Shown here piece by piece: positions 9,503-17,919 of a stretch of DNA of 64,000 nt (the stretch's first letter is position 1; the number at the start of each line of letters is the position of its first letter). A program made the translations under genes and the position numbers. The notes beneath the pieces were generated by a model that saw only the letters and a program-made list of their open reading frames with translations, did not search any database and was not told the origin of the DNA. Source of the DNA: Terriglobus roseus DSM 18391 (GTDB lineage: Bacteria; Acidobacteriota; Terriglobia; Terriglobales; Acidobacteriaceae); NCBI RefSeq assembly GCF_000265425.1, contig NC_018014.1:2976001-3040000 (forward strand), read 5' to 3'.

Positions 9503-11575
9503 ATGCCACACCCAATGCCACAGTTCGGCAGTTTCGCGCTTTTGCTGGCGCTGTGTCTCTCTGCATACACGTTTCTCGCTGGAGCATTCGCGCTCGTAGC
9601 AATGCAGCGCGGCTTGCAACTACGCGTCTCGGCCGAAAGGCTCGCCGAGACGGCGCGACGTGCCGGTCTGGGCAGCTTCATCGCGGTCCTCTGCGCAGCC
9701 ATCGCCCTTATCTGGGCAGCCTTCACGAATGACTTCTCGGTCGAGTACATCCGGGAGCACTCGAACATCGCGCTGCACCCGGCTTACAAGTTTTCAGCGC
9801 TGTGGAGTGGCCAGGAAGGCTCCCTGCTGCTCTGGTCCTTTCTGACCACGGGCTACGCCTTCGTACTGCGTCTGCGCCATCGCACCGACGTCCGCTTGTT
9901 CGCGTATGCGTCGGTCATCCTCGCAGCCATCCAGATCTTCTTCCTTGCCCTGCTCAACTTCGCCGCGGAACCCTTCTCCTTGACGCGCGGCGTGATTCCG
10001 GCAGACGGTAACGGCCTGAATCCGCTTCTGCAATACCCGGAGATGGTCATCCATCCGCCGATGCTCTACCTGGGTTACGTGGGCTTTTCCGTACCATTCG
10101 CCTTTGCACTCGGCGCATTGATGATGAAGTACCCCGGCGAAAAGTGGATCCGCATCACACGCCGCTGGACGCTTGTCACATGGCTCTTCCTCACAGTCGG
10201 CATTTCGCTCGGTATGCACTGGGCTTACGCAGTTCTGGGGTGGGGCGGCTACTGGGGCTGGGACCCGGTTGAGAACGCATCGTTCCTGCCATGGCTTACG
10301 GCCACCGCCTTCCTGCACTCGGTCATGATGCAGGAAAAGCGCGGCATGATGAAGAAGTGGAACGTCTGGCTCATCTTCCTGACGTTCATGCTCACCATCC
10401 TGGGCACGCTCCTCACGCGATCCGGCATCGTCAGCAGTGTCCACGCCTTCGCCCAGAGCAGCATCGGCGACTGGTTCACGACATTCCTATGCATCATCTT
10501 CGCCGTATGCCTGTTCACCTTCTTCAAGCAGAGCGCTCACCTGAAGTCCGAGCACAAGCTTGAAGCGGTGGTCTCGCGCGAGAGCTCGTTCCTTTTCAAC
10601 AATCTCGTCCTGCTCGTCGCCTGCTTCACCGTTCTCTTCGGCACGCTCTTCCCCGTCCTCAGCGAGTATGTCCAAGGGTCGAAAGTCACAATGGGCGCGC
10701 CCTTCTTCAATCGCGTTGCGGTTCCCATCGGCCTCTTCCTGCTACTCCTGACGGGCGTTGGTCCGCTGCTCGCATGGCGTGCGACGTCGCTCCGTTCCAT
10801 CCGTCGCAACTTCGTTCTGCCGTGCGCGGCAATTCTAGGGAGCGCCGCCATCCTGATGCTCAGCGGCCTGCACCCCTGGAGCGCATCCAGCGAAGACCTG
10901 GAAGGCCAGCTTTACGCACTCGTCTGCTTCTCCATAGGCGCGGGCGTCTTCACGGCCATCCTCGCCGAGTTCCTGCGCGGCGCACACGTGGTCGCGACGC
11001 AGACCGGCAAGAACCTCGTCGCCTCCGGATGGACGCTGATGATGCGCAACAACCGGCGCTACGGTGGCTACCTGGTCCACTTCGGCATCGTTGTGCTCTT
11101 TGCAGGCCTCGCAGGAGCCGCGTTCAACCAGTCGAAAGAACTCGAGATGGGCTTTGGCGACTCGCTAACGATCGGCAACTACAAGCTCGTCTGCCTCAGC
11201 TACACGCAGGACTCCAACGCCAACTACGACACGGACTTTGCGCTGCTGGACGTCTATCGCGGCAACAAGAAGCTGACGCAGATGACGCCGGAGAAACGCT
11301 TCTACACCGCAAGCCAGACAAGCTCTACGATCGTTGCGATCCACTCCACCGTGCTACGTGACCTCTACGTCATCTTCCTGGGCCGCAACCCGGAGACGAA
11401 CCGTCCCATCATCAAGGTCTTCCTGAATCCCCTCGTCTCTTGGATCTGGGCAGGTGTCGCCATCGTCTTCGCAGGAACGGTACTGGCTCTTCTTCCCGGC
11501 CTCCGTCCCATGCTCAGTAACAAGGCCGCATCCGTAATGCCGGACCGTGAGTTGCAGACTGTGAGCGGCGATTGA
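9503..11575 (+). CDS. ccmF: Cytochrome c haem lyase subunit CcmF
   Basis: A 690-residue integral membrane protein of the System I cytochrome c maturation pathway, which attaches haem to apocytochromes on the periplasmic side. The tryptophan-rich WWD signature is clear (WGGYWGWDPVENASFLPWL, ~248-266). It is followed by the typical TRSGIVSSVHAFA segment, with many transmembrane helices throughout. The length matches the family. The next gene, a CcmH-like protein, begins on the last base of this stop codon (TGATG), so the two are coupled. Confidence 0.95.
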   Translation: MPHPMPQFGSFALLLALCLSAYTFLAGAFALVAMQRGLQLRVSAERLAETARRAGLGSFIAVLCAAIALIWAAFTNDFSVEYIREHSNIALHPAYKFSALWSGQEGSLLLWSFLTTGYAFVLRLRHRTDVRLFAYASVILAAIQIFFLALLNFAAEPFSLTRGVIPADGNGLNPLLQYPEMVIHPPMLYLGYVGFSVPFAFALGALMMKYPGEKWIRITRRWTLVTWLFLTVGISLGMHWAYAVLGWGGYWGWDPVENASFLPWLTATAFLHSVMMQEKRGMMKKWNVWLIFLTFMLTILGTLLTRSGIVSSVHAFAQSSIGDWFTTFLCIIFAVCLFTFFKQSAHLKSEHKLEAVVSRESSFLFNNLVLLVACFTVLFGTLFPVLSEYVQGSKVTMGAPFFNRVAVPIGLFLLLLTGVGPLLAWRATSLRSIRRNFVLPCAAILGSAAILMLSGLHPWSASSEDLEGQLYALVCFSIGAGVFTAILAEFLRGAHVVATQTGKNLVASGWTLMMRNNRRYGGYLVHFGIVVLFAGLAGAAFNQSKELEMGFGDSLTIGNYKLVCLSYTQDSNANYDTDFALLDVYRGNKKLTQMTPEKRFYTASQTSSTIVAIHSTVLRDLYVIFLGRNPETNRPIIKVFLNPLVSWIWAGVAIVFAGTVLALLPGLRPMLSNKAASVMPDRELQTVSGD

Positions 11576-12057
11576 TGCGGGCCCTACTCAAAAACCGCGT
11601 CCTGCAGATGGTCCTGCTCTTCACCGTCGCGCTCGTCACCATCGGCGCCGGTGACACGACAGACAAGTTCTCGAGCATCGGCCACAAGATGGTCTGTGTC
11701 TGCGGCTGCGGCCAAATCCTTCTGGAGTGCAACCACGTCGGCTGCCCGGACAGCGATCGCATGATCGGCGAGCTGCGCAATAAGGTCGCAGGCGGCGGTT
11801 CTGACACCAGCATCTTCAACTGGTTCGTAGCCAAGTACGGCCCCACGGTGCTGGCAGCGCCCATCCGTGGCGGCTTTGATAACGCCGCATGGATTGTCCC
11901 GGTCGTTGTCTTCATCCTGGCCATCGTCGGCACGGCGTTCCTCATCCGTCGCTGGAAGGGCCGTCACATGCTCGCGGTGCCGGGCGGCGCACCCTCCATG
12001 CCGTTTGCAGGCAGCGATGCTGTACGCGATCGCATTCGCCGCGAGACGGAGTACTAG
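11575..12057 (+). CDS. CcmH-like apocytochrome c thioreductase, atypical Cys cluster
   Basis: A 160-residue protein starting at ATG 11575 within the ccmF stop (a TTG at 11572 is an alternative). It has an N-terminal signal anchor (~8-26), a periplasmic domain and a C-terminal transmembrane helix (~103-125) with a short basic tail. CcmH/CycL normally carries an LRCxxC redox pair. Here that position holds CVCGCG, then LLECNHVGC, giving Cys 41, 43, 45, 52 and 57. Position directly after ccmF and the topology support the call; the cysteine pattern is unusual. Confidence 0.8.
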   Translation: MRALLKNRVLQMVLLFTVALVTIGAGDTTDKFSSIGHKMVCVCGCGQILLECNHVGCPDSDRMIGELRNKVAGGGSDTSIFNWFVAKYGPTVLAAPIRGGFDNAAWIVPVVVFILAIVGTAFLIRRWKGRHMLAVPGGAPSMPFAGSDAVRDRIRRETEY

Positions 12058-12059
12058 CC

Positions 12060-12326
12060 ATGGGCATCGCCGCATCCATCGTTCTCTTTGTCGCCCTCTT
12101 CGCCTACACCTTCTGGCCTGAGAAGAACCCCTTCACGCAGCGCGCCGCCTCCCGGCTTGATTTCCTGCGCGAACGTCGCGACGCCGTCTTCGCCAATCTG
12201 CGCGACCTCAACTTCGAGTACAAGGCCGGCAAGTATCCCGAAGAAGACTACGCCACCCAGCGTGCCCTGCTGGAAGATGAAGCAACGACCATCGTGACGG
12301 AGATCGACGTTCTCGAGCGCGCCTGA
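12060..12326 (+). CDS. Small CcmI-like membrane protein
   Basis: An 88-residue protein two bases after the ccmH-like stop. One N-terminal transmembrane helix (~4-20, ending in FWPEKNPF) is followed by a helical cytoplasmic segment with LNFEYKAGKYPEEDY. That pattern is common in short CcmI-type or c-type cytochrome biogenesis proteins of this phylum. I chose ATG 12060 because it abuts the upstream gene and opens directly into the helix. Its role in cytochrome c maturation is inferred from the operon. Confidence 0.7.
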   Translation: MGIAASIVLFVALFAYTFWPEKNPFTQRAASRLDFLRERRDAVFANLRDLNFEYKAGKYPEEDYATQRALLEDEATTIVTEIDVLERA

Positions 12327-12422
12327 CCTTAAGGCCAGCGCGAGTCCACTTTTGTGAACCGCGTGTGAATGGTAGTCTGCCGATGTACCCCTCAATCCAA
12401 GAGCGACACCACAAGGAGCACC

Positions 12423-14678
12423 ATGCCCCTGCGCCGCCGCATCCTTTCCCTTGCCACCCTCACGCTGGCAATAGGCACCGCAGTCCCTTCGATCGCACAA
12501 GCCAAAGCCTCAACGTACAAGCCGATGAAGGGCTCAGAGATCCTGTGGGACAAGTGGGGCGTGCCGCATATCTTCGCAAAGAACACGAAGGATATGTTCT
12601 ATCTCTACGGTTACGCGCAGACCGAGGCACACGGCGAACTACTGATGCACGTCATGGCCGGCAGCCGCGGCCGTTCCAGCGAGATCTACGGCGCGGGCGC
12701 GAACGATCGCAATCTGAAAACGGATCGGTGGGTGTGGCTCAATGAGGTGCCCAAGCGCTCCGCCCTCTGGCTCTCGCAGCAAATCCCGGAGTTCCGCAGC
12801 TATCTTGATTCTTTTGCAGCAGGCATCAACGCTTACGCAGCGGCGCATCCCGACAAGCTGAGTGCTGAGGCCAAGCAGGTGCTGCCCATCACGCCTCTCG
12901 ATGTCATCGAACACACGCAACACTTTGTGAACTTCGAGTTCGTCGCCGGCCGCGCACTCATGGAGCCGCGCAACGCTACCCGCACCGCAGCGGCATCCAC
13001 AGAAACAGCGTCGCTTGAGATGCCGGAATCGCCCTTCGCTCCCACCAACATGGACATGCAGGACGGCTCAAACGGCTGGGCCATCGCGCCCTCCCACAGC
13101 ACCAGCGGCAACGCCATGCTGCTGATGAATCCGCACCTCGCTATGGCCGGCGAGCAGACCTATTTTGAGGCGCAGCTTGTCGCTCCCGGGATCAATCTTT
13201 TCGGCGCATCGCAGGTCGGTCTGCCGGTCATGCGCTTCTGCTTTTCAGACTATCTCGCCATCACCAACACGGTGAACACCAACAACGGCGCACTGCAGTT
13301 CGACATTAAGGAGCAGGCCGGCGGGTACCTTTACGACGGCAAGGTTCTACAGTATGAGACGTCTCAGTATCCCTTCCGCGTGAAGCAGAAAGATGGCAGC
13401 TTCACCACCGAAGTCGTGCAGGTGCAGAAGACTGTGCACGGCCCCATCATTCGCCGGGACAAGGGAGTTCCCGTCGCGCTGCTCACCGCAGGCCTCGACA
13501 AGCCCTTCTTCCTGGAGCAGTACTGGAAGATGGACACGGCGCACAACTTTGCGGAGTACCAGGCACAGCTACGCCGGCTGGAAGTGCCCATGTACAACAT
13601 CCTCTACGCCGACCGCGACGGCCACATCGAATATCTCTTCAACGCCAACGTGCCACGCCGCACTGGCGATTGGGCCACATGGACGAAGCCCGTCGACGGA
13701 TCCACCAGCGCCACCATGCCGCACGGCATCCTGAGCTATGACGAATTGCCCAAGCAGATCGACCCCGCCAGCGGCTACGTGCAGAACAGCAACGAACCAC
13801 CATGGGATGCTGCCTGGCCCAACATGATGGATCGATCAGCCTACCCGGCGTACATCTCGTCGTTCTTTCCGCTCTTCCGCAGCGACCGCGCCCTTCGCAT
13901 GTTGAGCGAGGACAAGAAAATCAGCTTCGACATGCTGCTGGAGAAGAAGTTTTCCACCCGCATGGAAATGGCCGACCGCGTCCTCGACGAACTGCTGGCT
14001 GACGTAGATCAGTATGGCAGTCCACGCGCGAAAGAGGCTGCGGCCGTGCTCCGGACATGGGATCGCCAGTGCGAAGCCAACTCCCGCGGCGCACTGCTCT
14101 TCTACACGTGGGCACAGAAATTCATCAGCACCAGTGTCGGCATGACGACCGTCGCAGCCCAAAAGAACTGGGCGATCCCATACGACTACAACCAGCCGCT
14201 GACGACACCGCGCGGCATCAAGGATCCGAAACTCGCGGTGCAGATGCTGGCCGACGCCGCAGACGAAACCGTGAAGCTCTACGGCGCGCTCGACCGCCCC
14301 TGGGGCGACGTCATGAAGATCGAAATCAACGGGCAGAGTGATGGCGACATTAAGGCAGTGCGGGGACCGGCGCTGAACGGTGTCTCACTCCCCGGCAATG
14401 GTGGCTACGGCAACCTGGGCGTCTTCCGCGTCTTCACATGGGGTCCGCTTCTCGAAGGCAAAAAGACACCGATCCACGGCGACGGCTTCACCATTGCGGT
14501 CGAATTCACCAAACCCGCCGTCAAGGCCAAAAGCTTCGTCTTCTACGGCGAATCTTCGCAGCCGGGCTCTCCCTTCCACACGGACGAGCTGCCGTTGGCA
14601 GAGAAGAAGCAGTGGCGAGACGTCTGGCGCACCCGCCCGGAGATCCTGGCGAACCTGAGTTCGAGAGACGCCTTCTAA
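12423..14678 (+). CDS. Penicillin acylase-family N-terminal-nucleophile amidase, secreted
   Basis: A 751-residue periplasmic hydrolase of the S45 family, which includes penicillin G acylase and acyl-homoserine-lactone acylases. The signal peptide (residues 1-28, MPLRRRILSL then the SIAQAKA cleavage region) and an AAGGAG ribosome site fix the start at ATG 12423; the in-frame ATG 12369 would bury the leader. WDKWGVPHIFA opens the alpha chain. The self-cleavage nucleophile is expected at Ser216 in DGSNGWAIAPSHS, preceded by a ~190-residue alpha chain and spacer. The beta chain has the family's MNPHLA segment. The true substrate (beta-lactam, AHL or other acyl amide) cannot be assigned. Confidence 0.88.
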   Translation: MPLRRRILSLATLTLAIGTAVPSIAQAKASTYKPMKGSEILWDKWGVPHIFAKNTKDMFYLYGYAQTEAHGELLMHVMAGSRGRSSEIYGAGANDRNLKTDRWVWLNEVPKRSALWLSQQIPEFRSYLDSFAAGINAYAAAHPDKLSAEAKQVLPITPLDVIEHTQHFVNFEFVAGRALMEPRNATRTAAASTETASLEMPESPFAPTNMDMQDGSNGWAIAPSHSTSGNAMLLMNPHLAMAGEQTYFEAQLVAPGINLFGASQVGLPVMRFCFSDYLAITNTVNTNNGALQFDIKEQAGGYLYDGKVLQYETSQYPFRVKQKDGSFTTEVVQVQKTVHGPIIRRDKGVPVALLTAGLDKPFFLEQYWKMDTAHNFAEYQAQLRRLEVPMYNILYADRDGHIEYLFNANVPRRTGDWATWTKPVDGSTSATMPHGILSYDELPKQIDPASGYVQNSNEPPWDAAWPNMMDRSAYPAYISSFFPLFRSDRALRMLSEDKKISFDMLLEKKFSTRMEMADRVLDELLADVDQYGSPRAKEAAAVLRTWDRQCEANSRGALLFYTWAQKFISTSVGMTTVAAQKNWAIPYDYNQPLTTPRGIKDPKLAVQMLADAADETVKLYGALDRPWGDVMKIEINGQSDGDIKAVRGPALNGVSLPGNGGYGNLGVFRVFTWGPLLEGKKTPIHGDGFTIAVEFTKPAVKAKSFVFYGESSQPGSPFHTDELPLAEKKQWRDVWRTRPEILANLSSRDAF

Positions 14679-14696
14679 CTCGTAGGAATTGAAGCC

Positions 14697-14725
14697 AGGG
14701 CCACATCATCCGGTGTGGCCCTTTC
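14697..14725 (+). terminator. Rho-independent terminator after the acylase gene
   Basis: A perfect 9-bp stem (AGGGCCACA at 14697-14705 with TGTGGCCCT at 14714-14722) encloses an 8-base loop and runs into a short T run. It lies 18 bases after the acylase stop. Confidence 0.85.
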
Positions 14726-14750
14726 GCTTCCGCATTTAGACTTAAAAGCG

Positions 14751-16088
14751 ATGCGTTCCCTAAGAATCACTGCCCTCACGGCGCTGCTGGCGCTCCCCTT
14801 CTCGGCCTTCGCCGCAAGTACCCTCACCGGCACCATCACCAACGGCACGACGAACAAGCCGTCATCCGGCGACACCGTCACGCTCATCCGTCTGGCACAG
14901 GGCATGCAGGAAGCCGCGCACACCACCTCGGACGGCAAAGGCCACTACGAGCTCAACGTGCCCGACGACGGTGTGCACCTGGTCCGCGTGACCCACGAGG
15001 GCGCCAACTACTTCAAGCCGGCGCCTCCGGGCACGACCGCCCTCGACATCGACGTCTACGCCGTCGCAGCGAAGGTCCCCGGCGTAAAGCTTGAAGCGGA
15101 CGTGATGCGCGTGCAGACTGAGGCCGACGGCAAGAGCCTCCGCGTCGTCCAGCACTTCTTCCTCAAGAACGAATCGGCACCGCCCAAGACACAATTCTCG
15201 GACGCGACCTTTGACTTTACCCTGCCGGAAGGCGCGGTCGTCGAGGGCGCAGCAGCGCAGGGCCCCGGCGGCATGACCGTCCAGTCACAGCCCGTCCCGC
15301 TAACAAAGAAGGGCCACTTCACCTTCAACTTTGCCGTGCGCCCGGGTGGGCAGACGCAGTTCCAGGTCAGCTATCGCGTGCCCTACAACGGATCGCTGAA
15401 GATGACGCCGACCACCGCCATGGCCTCTGACAACGTCATCGTCATGATGCCGAAGGCGATGAAGTTCGACGGTGGCAAGACGCCGTGGGCGCCCGTGCAG
15501 GATGAGGTGGATGCGCAGACCTTCGTCGCACGCAACATCGCAGGCGGCGATACCGCAGAGTTCACGCTCTCGGGTCAGGGCCAACTGCCTCGCACCACGA
15601 CAACCGCTTCCGACGCAAGCCAGCAGAATCAGGGTAACGGCCCGGCAACCGGCACCCCAGCCAGCGGCGCGGACCCGAACGCTGATCCCGGGTCGAACAC
15701 CGGCCCGGCAGCCAGTAACAAGCCGGGCGGTGGCCTCGGCACGCCCATCGACACACCCGATCCCCTCAGCAAGTACAAGTGGTGGATCATCGCTGGAGTC
15801 GCTCTGTTGCTGATCAGCGGAGCCGGTTTCCTCCTCGGACGCCCGCAGAATCCCGCCGTCGTCACAACCGACCCGACGATCCCTTCGACGGCAGCACCTG
15901 TCGGCGTCGCTATAGCAGCGGGTATCCCGCAGGCGGCATCACTGCTCAACGTCCTGCGCGACGAGCTCTTCACCCTTGAGAGCGATCGCTTGACCGGCAA
16001 AATCACCGAAGAGCAGTACGCGCGCGTAAAGCCTGCACTGGAAGTCGTCTTGCAGAACGCACTCGAGCGCAACAAACCGTCAGCATAG
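14751..16088 (+). CDS. Membrane-anchored carboxypeptidase-regulatory-like domain protein
   Basis: A 445-residue envelope protein. The signal peptide (residues 1-21, ending FAAS) sets the start at ATG 14751. The earlier in-frame start 14715 lies inside the preceding terminator. Residues ~24-100 form a transthyretin/CarboxypepD-reg-like beta domain (LTGTITNGTTNKPSSGDTVT). A second beta-rich domain runs to ~290, followed by a low-complexity Gln/Gly/Pro/Ala linker (~292-340). One transmembrane helix (~345-365, WWIIAGVALLLISGAGFLLG) and a cytoplasmic helical tail follow. Acidobacterial genomes hold many such proteins; binding partners are unknown. Confidence 0.75.
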   Translation: MRSLRITALTALLALPFSAFAASTLTGTITNGTTNKPSSGDTVTLIRLAQGMQEAAHTTSDGKGHYELNVPDDGVHLVRVTHEGANYFKPAPPGTTALDIDVYAVAAKVPGVKLEADVMRVQTEADGKSLRVVQHFFLKNESAPPKTQFSDATFDFTLPEGAVVEGAAAQGPGGMTVQSQPVPLTKKGHFTFNFAVRPGGQTQFQVSYRVPYNGSLKMTPTTAMASDNVIVMMPKAMKFDGGKTPWAPVQDEVDAQTFVARNIAGGDTAEFTLSGQGQLPRTTTTASDASQQNQGNGPATGTPASGADPNADPGSNTGPAASNKPGGGLGTPIDTPDPLSKYKWWIIAGVALLLISGAGFLLGRPQNPAVVTTDPTIPSTAAPVGVAIAAGIPQAASLLNVLRDELFTLESDRLTGKITEEQYARVKPALEVVLQNALERNKPSA

Positions 16089-16122
16089 ACAACAAACCCT
16101 CGGCATAAACGAGAGTCCCAGG

Positions 16123-16153
16123 TGCCCCAGCTTCGCTTCAAGGAGCTGGGGCA
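16123..16153 (+). terminator. Rho-independent-like terminator
   Basis: Perfect 10-bp arms (TGCCCCAGCT at 16123-16132 and AGCTGGGGCA at 16144-16153) around an 11-base loop, 34 bases after the preceding stop. Confidence 0.8.
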
Positions 16154-16199
16154 TATCTGTCTGTGCCATCCACGGCGCAAGCCCCGCTACACTATCTCC

Positions 16200-16730
16200 A
16201 TGGTCATTGCTGCCCGTGTCGTTCGTCTGCTTGCGTTCGCTGTTTGGATGGGCGCCCTCATCTTCTTTGGTGCGGTCGTAGCGCCCACAGCGGCGCGCGT
16301 CTTCGGCACCACAGAGCAATTCGCAACCTTCATCGGACACACCCTGCTCTTCGCACACTCCATCGGTCTGTGGTGCGGTGTGGCCATGATGATCAGCCTG
16401 CGGCTGCTGGGCAGCCGTGCCTATCGCATGCCCGTGCAGGCCGGCCTTGTGCTGCTGATGATCGTGATGACCTTCGTCTCCAACCGCGCCATCATCCTGC
16501 CCATGGAGCACGATCGCGCCCTCGCCGGCGGCAATATCAACATCCTTCTCCCCGGCTCGCCGATCCGTACCGATTTTGAATCACGCCACGCGTGGTCAAC
16601 GCGCGTCGAGAGCGTCGTGATCCTCGCAGGTCTCGGCCTCGCGGTTCTCATCGGTATGGAGGCAGGCCTCCGCGAGCGCGGAACGAATGCCACCCCTCGC
16701 AAAGTCTTCGACCTGTCCGAAGACGCGTAA
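16200..16730 (+). CDS. DUF4149-like integral membrane protein
   Basis: A 176-residue protein with four hydrophobic helices. The opening (VVRLLAFAVWMGALIFFGAVVAPTA) and the third helix followed by VMTFVSNRAIILPM match DUF4149 proteins. The start ATG 16200 precedes the first helix directly; longer starts overlap the upstream terminator. Function is unknown. It is the last protein gene before the tRNA and the eCIS locus. Confidence 0.75.
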   Translation: MVIAARVVRLLAFAVWMGALIFFGAVVAPTAARVFGTTEQFATFIGHTLLFAHSIGLWCGVAMMISLRLLGSRAYRMPVQAGLVLLMIVMTFVSNRAIILPMEHDRALAGGNINILLPGSPIRTDFESRHAWSTRVESVVILAGLGLAVLIGMEAGLRERGTNATPRKVFDLSEDA

Positions 16731-16989
16731 CCCCTGCGGTACCTGGACCAAAGACGCGGTCCGTCGCGCACACCCGGCGCAACGAAGAACTTTTTCATTC
16801 TCAAGGTGAGTTTCTGCACAGGACAGTCACCCATCTCGTGCAAAAGTTCTGATAAACTCAATCTTGTCGTCGCGAGTGAAACAGGCAAGCAGCTCAGCCG
16901 GAATCACATAGCGCAACACGATCGAAGCATGCGGACGCGCAACACGGCGACCCGCTTCGATGTGACATCCATCTTGCACCAGCAAGTTT

Positions 16990-17066
16990 GGGGACGTAGC
17001 TCAGTCGGTTAGAGCGCTGCCCTGTCACGGCAGAGGTCGCGGGTTCGAGTCCCGTCGTCCCCGCCA
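16990..17066 (+). tRNA. tRNA-Asp (anticodon GTC), CCA encoded
   Basis: A 77-base cloverleaf: acceptor GGGGACG pairs with CGTCCCC (17056-17062), then discriminator G and encoded CCA. The D arm is GCTCAGTCGGTTAGAGC, the anticodon loop reads CTGTCAC (GTC, Asp), and the T arm has GGGTTCGAGTCCC. It sits at the left edge of the gene-poor spacer before the eCIS genes. Confidence 0.97.
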
Positions 17067-17919
17067 TCAATCTAAAGAACTTAGGTTGAGGCGGCCCCCC
17101 TAATACGCAGAAGTCAAAGGGTGTAAGTGGTACCTCGTACTTCGGGTGGATTCTTACCCGGTGCTTCACCAGTTTTGGAAACAGCCTCCACATAACACGC
17201 ACCCTGCGCTGTCCGTTAATGCGAGCTCATGCCCGTGTATGAAGCATCTTCCCTGGTCGCCTTCAAAAGTGTGCTGAAGGTACTGCGAAAAGTGTGCCAG
17301 CCGAGTTCTTTCTGGATAATATTTGCTCGCGCTTCGCATGTAGGCCGGCAGAACGTTCAGAACTGCCGACGCATGGCGAGCTGGATATATGCCAAGTCAG
17401 ACAAAGCGATATAGCGCACTCGTTGATAAAGCCAAAGTCGAAAAAATGAAGCAGATTGCAAGAATTGGGATTACTGATGCCAATACTGGCAGCTTCCTTG
17501 CCTTTTTCATGAGGATTAAACAACGAGATTCCATCTGCGGATGCAAGCCCTATGCGCCCGAGGGGCTGTCAACTGAGCCCGCTCACTCGATAGAGGTATC
17601 GCTGACCTAAGACTTAAGTGCTGCCTCTGGCTCCAGAGCCTAGAGTGTAATGCGGGCGCTTCGTCGGAGAAGATCATCATCACTCGGTTAGGCAAACGAG
17701 CTAGAAGATGAATGCCGCGACGCTGATAACAGCCACATAAGAACAGCACATTACCGGGTAATTCCGGGATATGGCGCCTGCTATGCGCATTGCAGAAAAT
17801 TACTTGAGCAAGTAAATCATCTGAATTAAACGCAATAGGAAGAAATATTTCCTCAAATTATCGTTGCGTCGTTTCTAGACCGGTGTATGCTTCGGCTACT
17901 TCCAACGAGGTGCCATCGC
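17067..17919. other. Gene-poor spacer before the eCIS operon
   Basis: About 850 bases without a convincing gene, more AT-rich towards 17,780-17,880. It should contain the eCIS operon promoter. Short open frames (17229-17414, 17389-17610) lack ribosome sites and recognisable content. I see no integrase and no copy of the tRNA-Asp 3' end. Confidence 0.5.
17801..17814. promoter_or_regulatory. Inverted repeat upstream of the eCIS operon, candidate operator
   Basis: TACTTG-AG-CAAGTA has perfect 6-base arms and lies 106 bases before the sheath start. A second 10-base palindrome, GAAATATTTC, is at 17842-17851. TTGAGC within the repeat could act as a -35 element, with the -10 about 17 bases downstream. 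The assignment is speculative. Confidence 0.3.

Noticed and set aside
16894..17202. Minus-strand frame containing TGLEPATSAV
   Set aside because: This is the well-known artefact of translating the reverse of a tRNA gene.
17389..17610. 73-residue plus-strand frame in the pre-eCIS spacer
   Set aside because: No ribosome site, no recognisable family, and it lies in a region with non-coding base usage.
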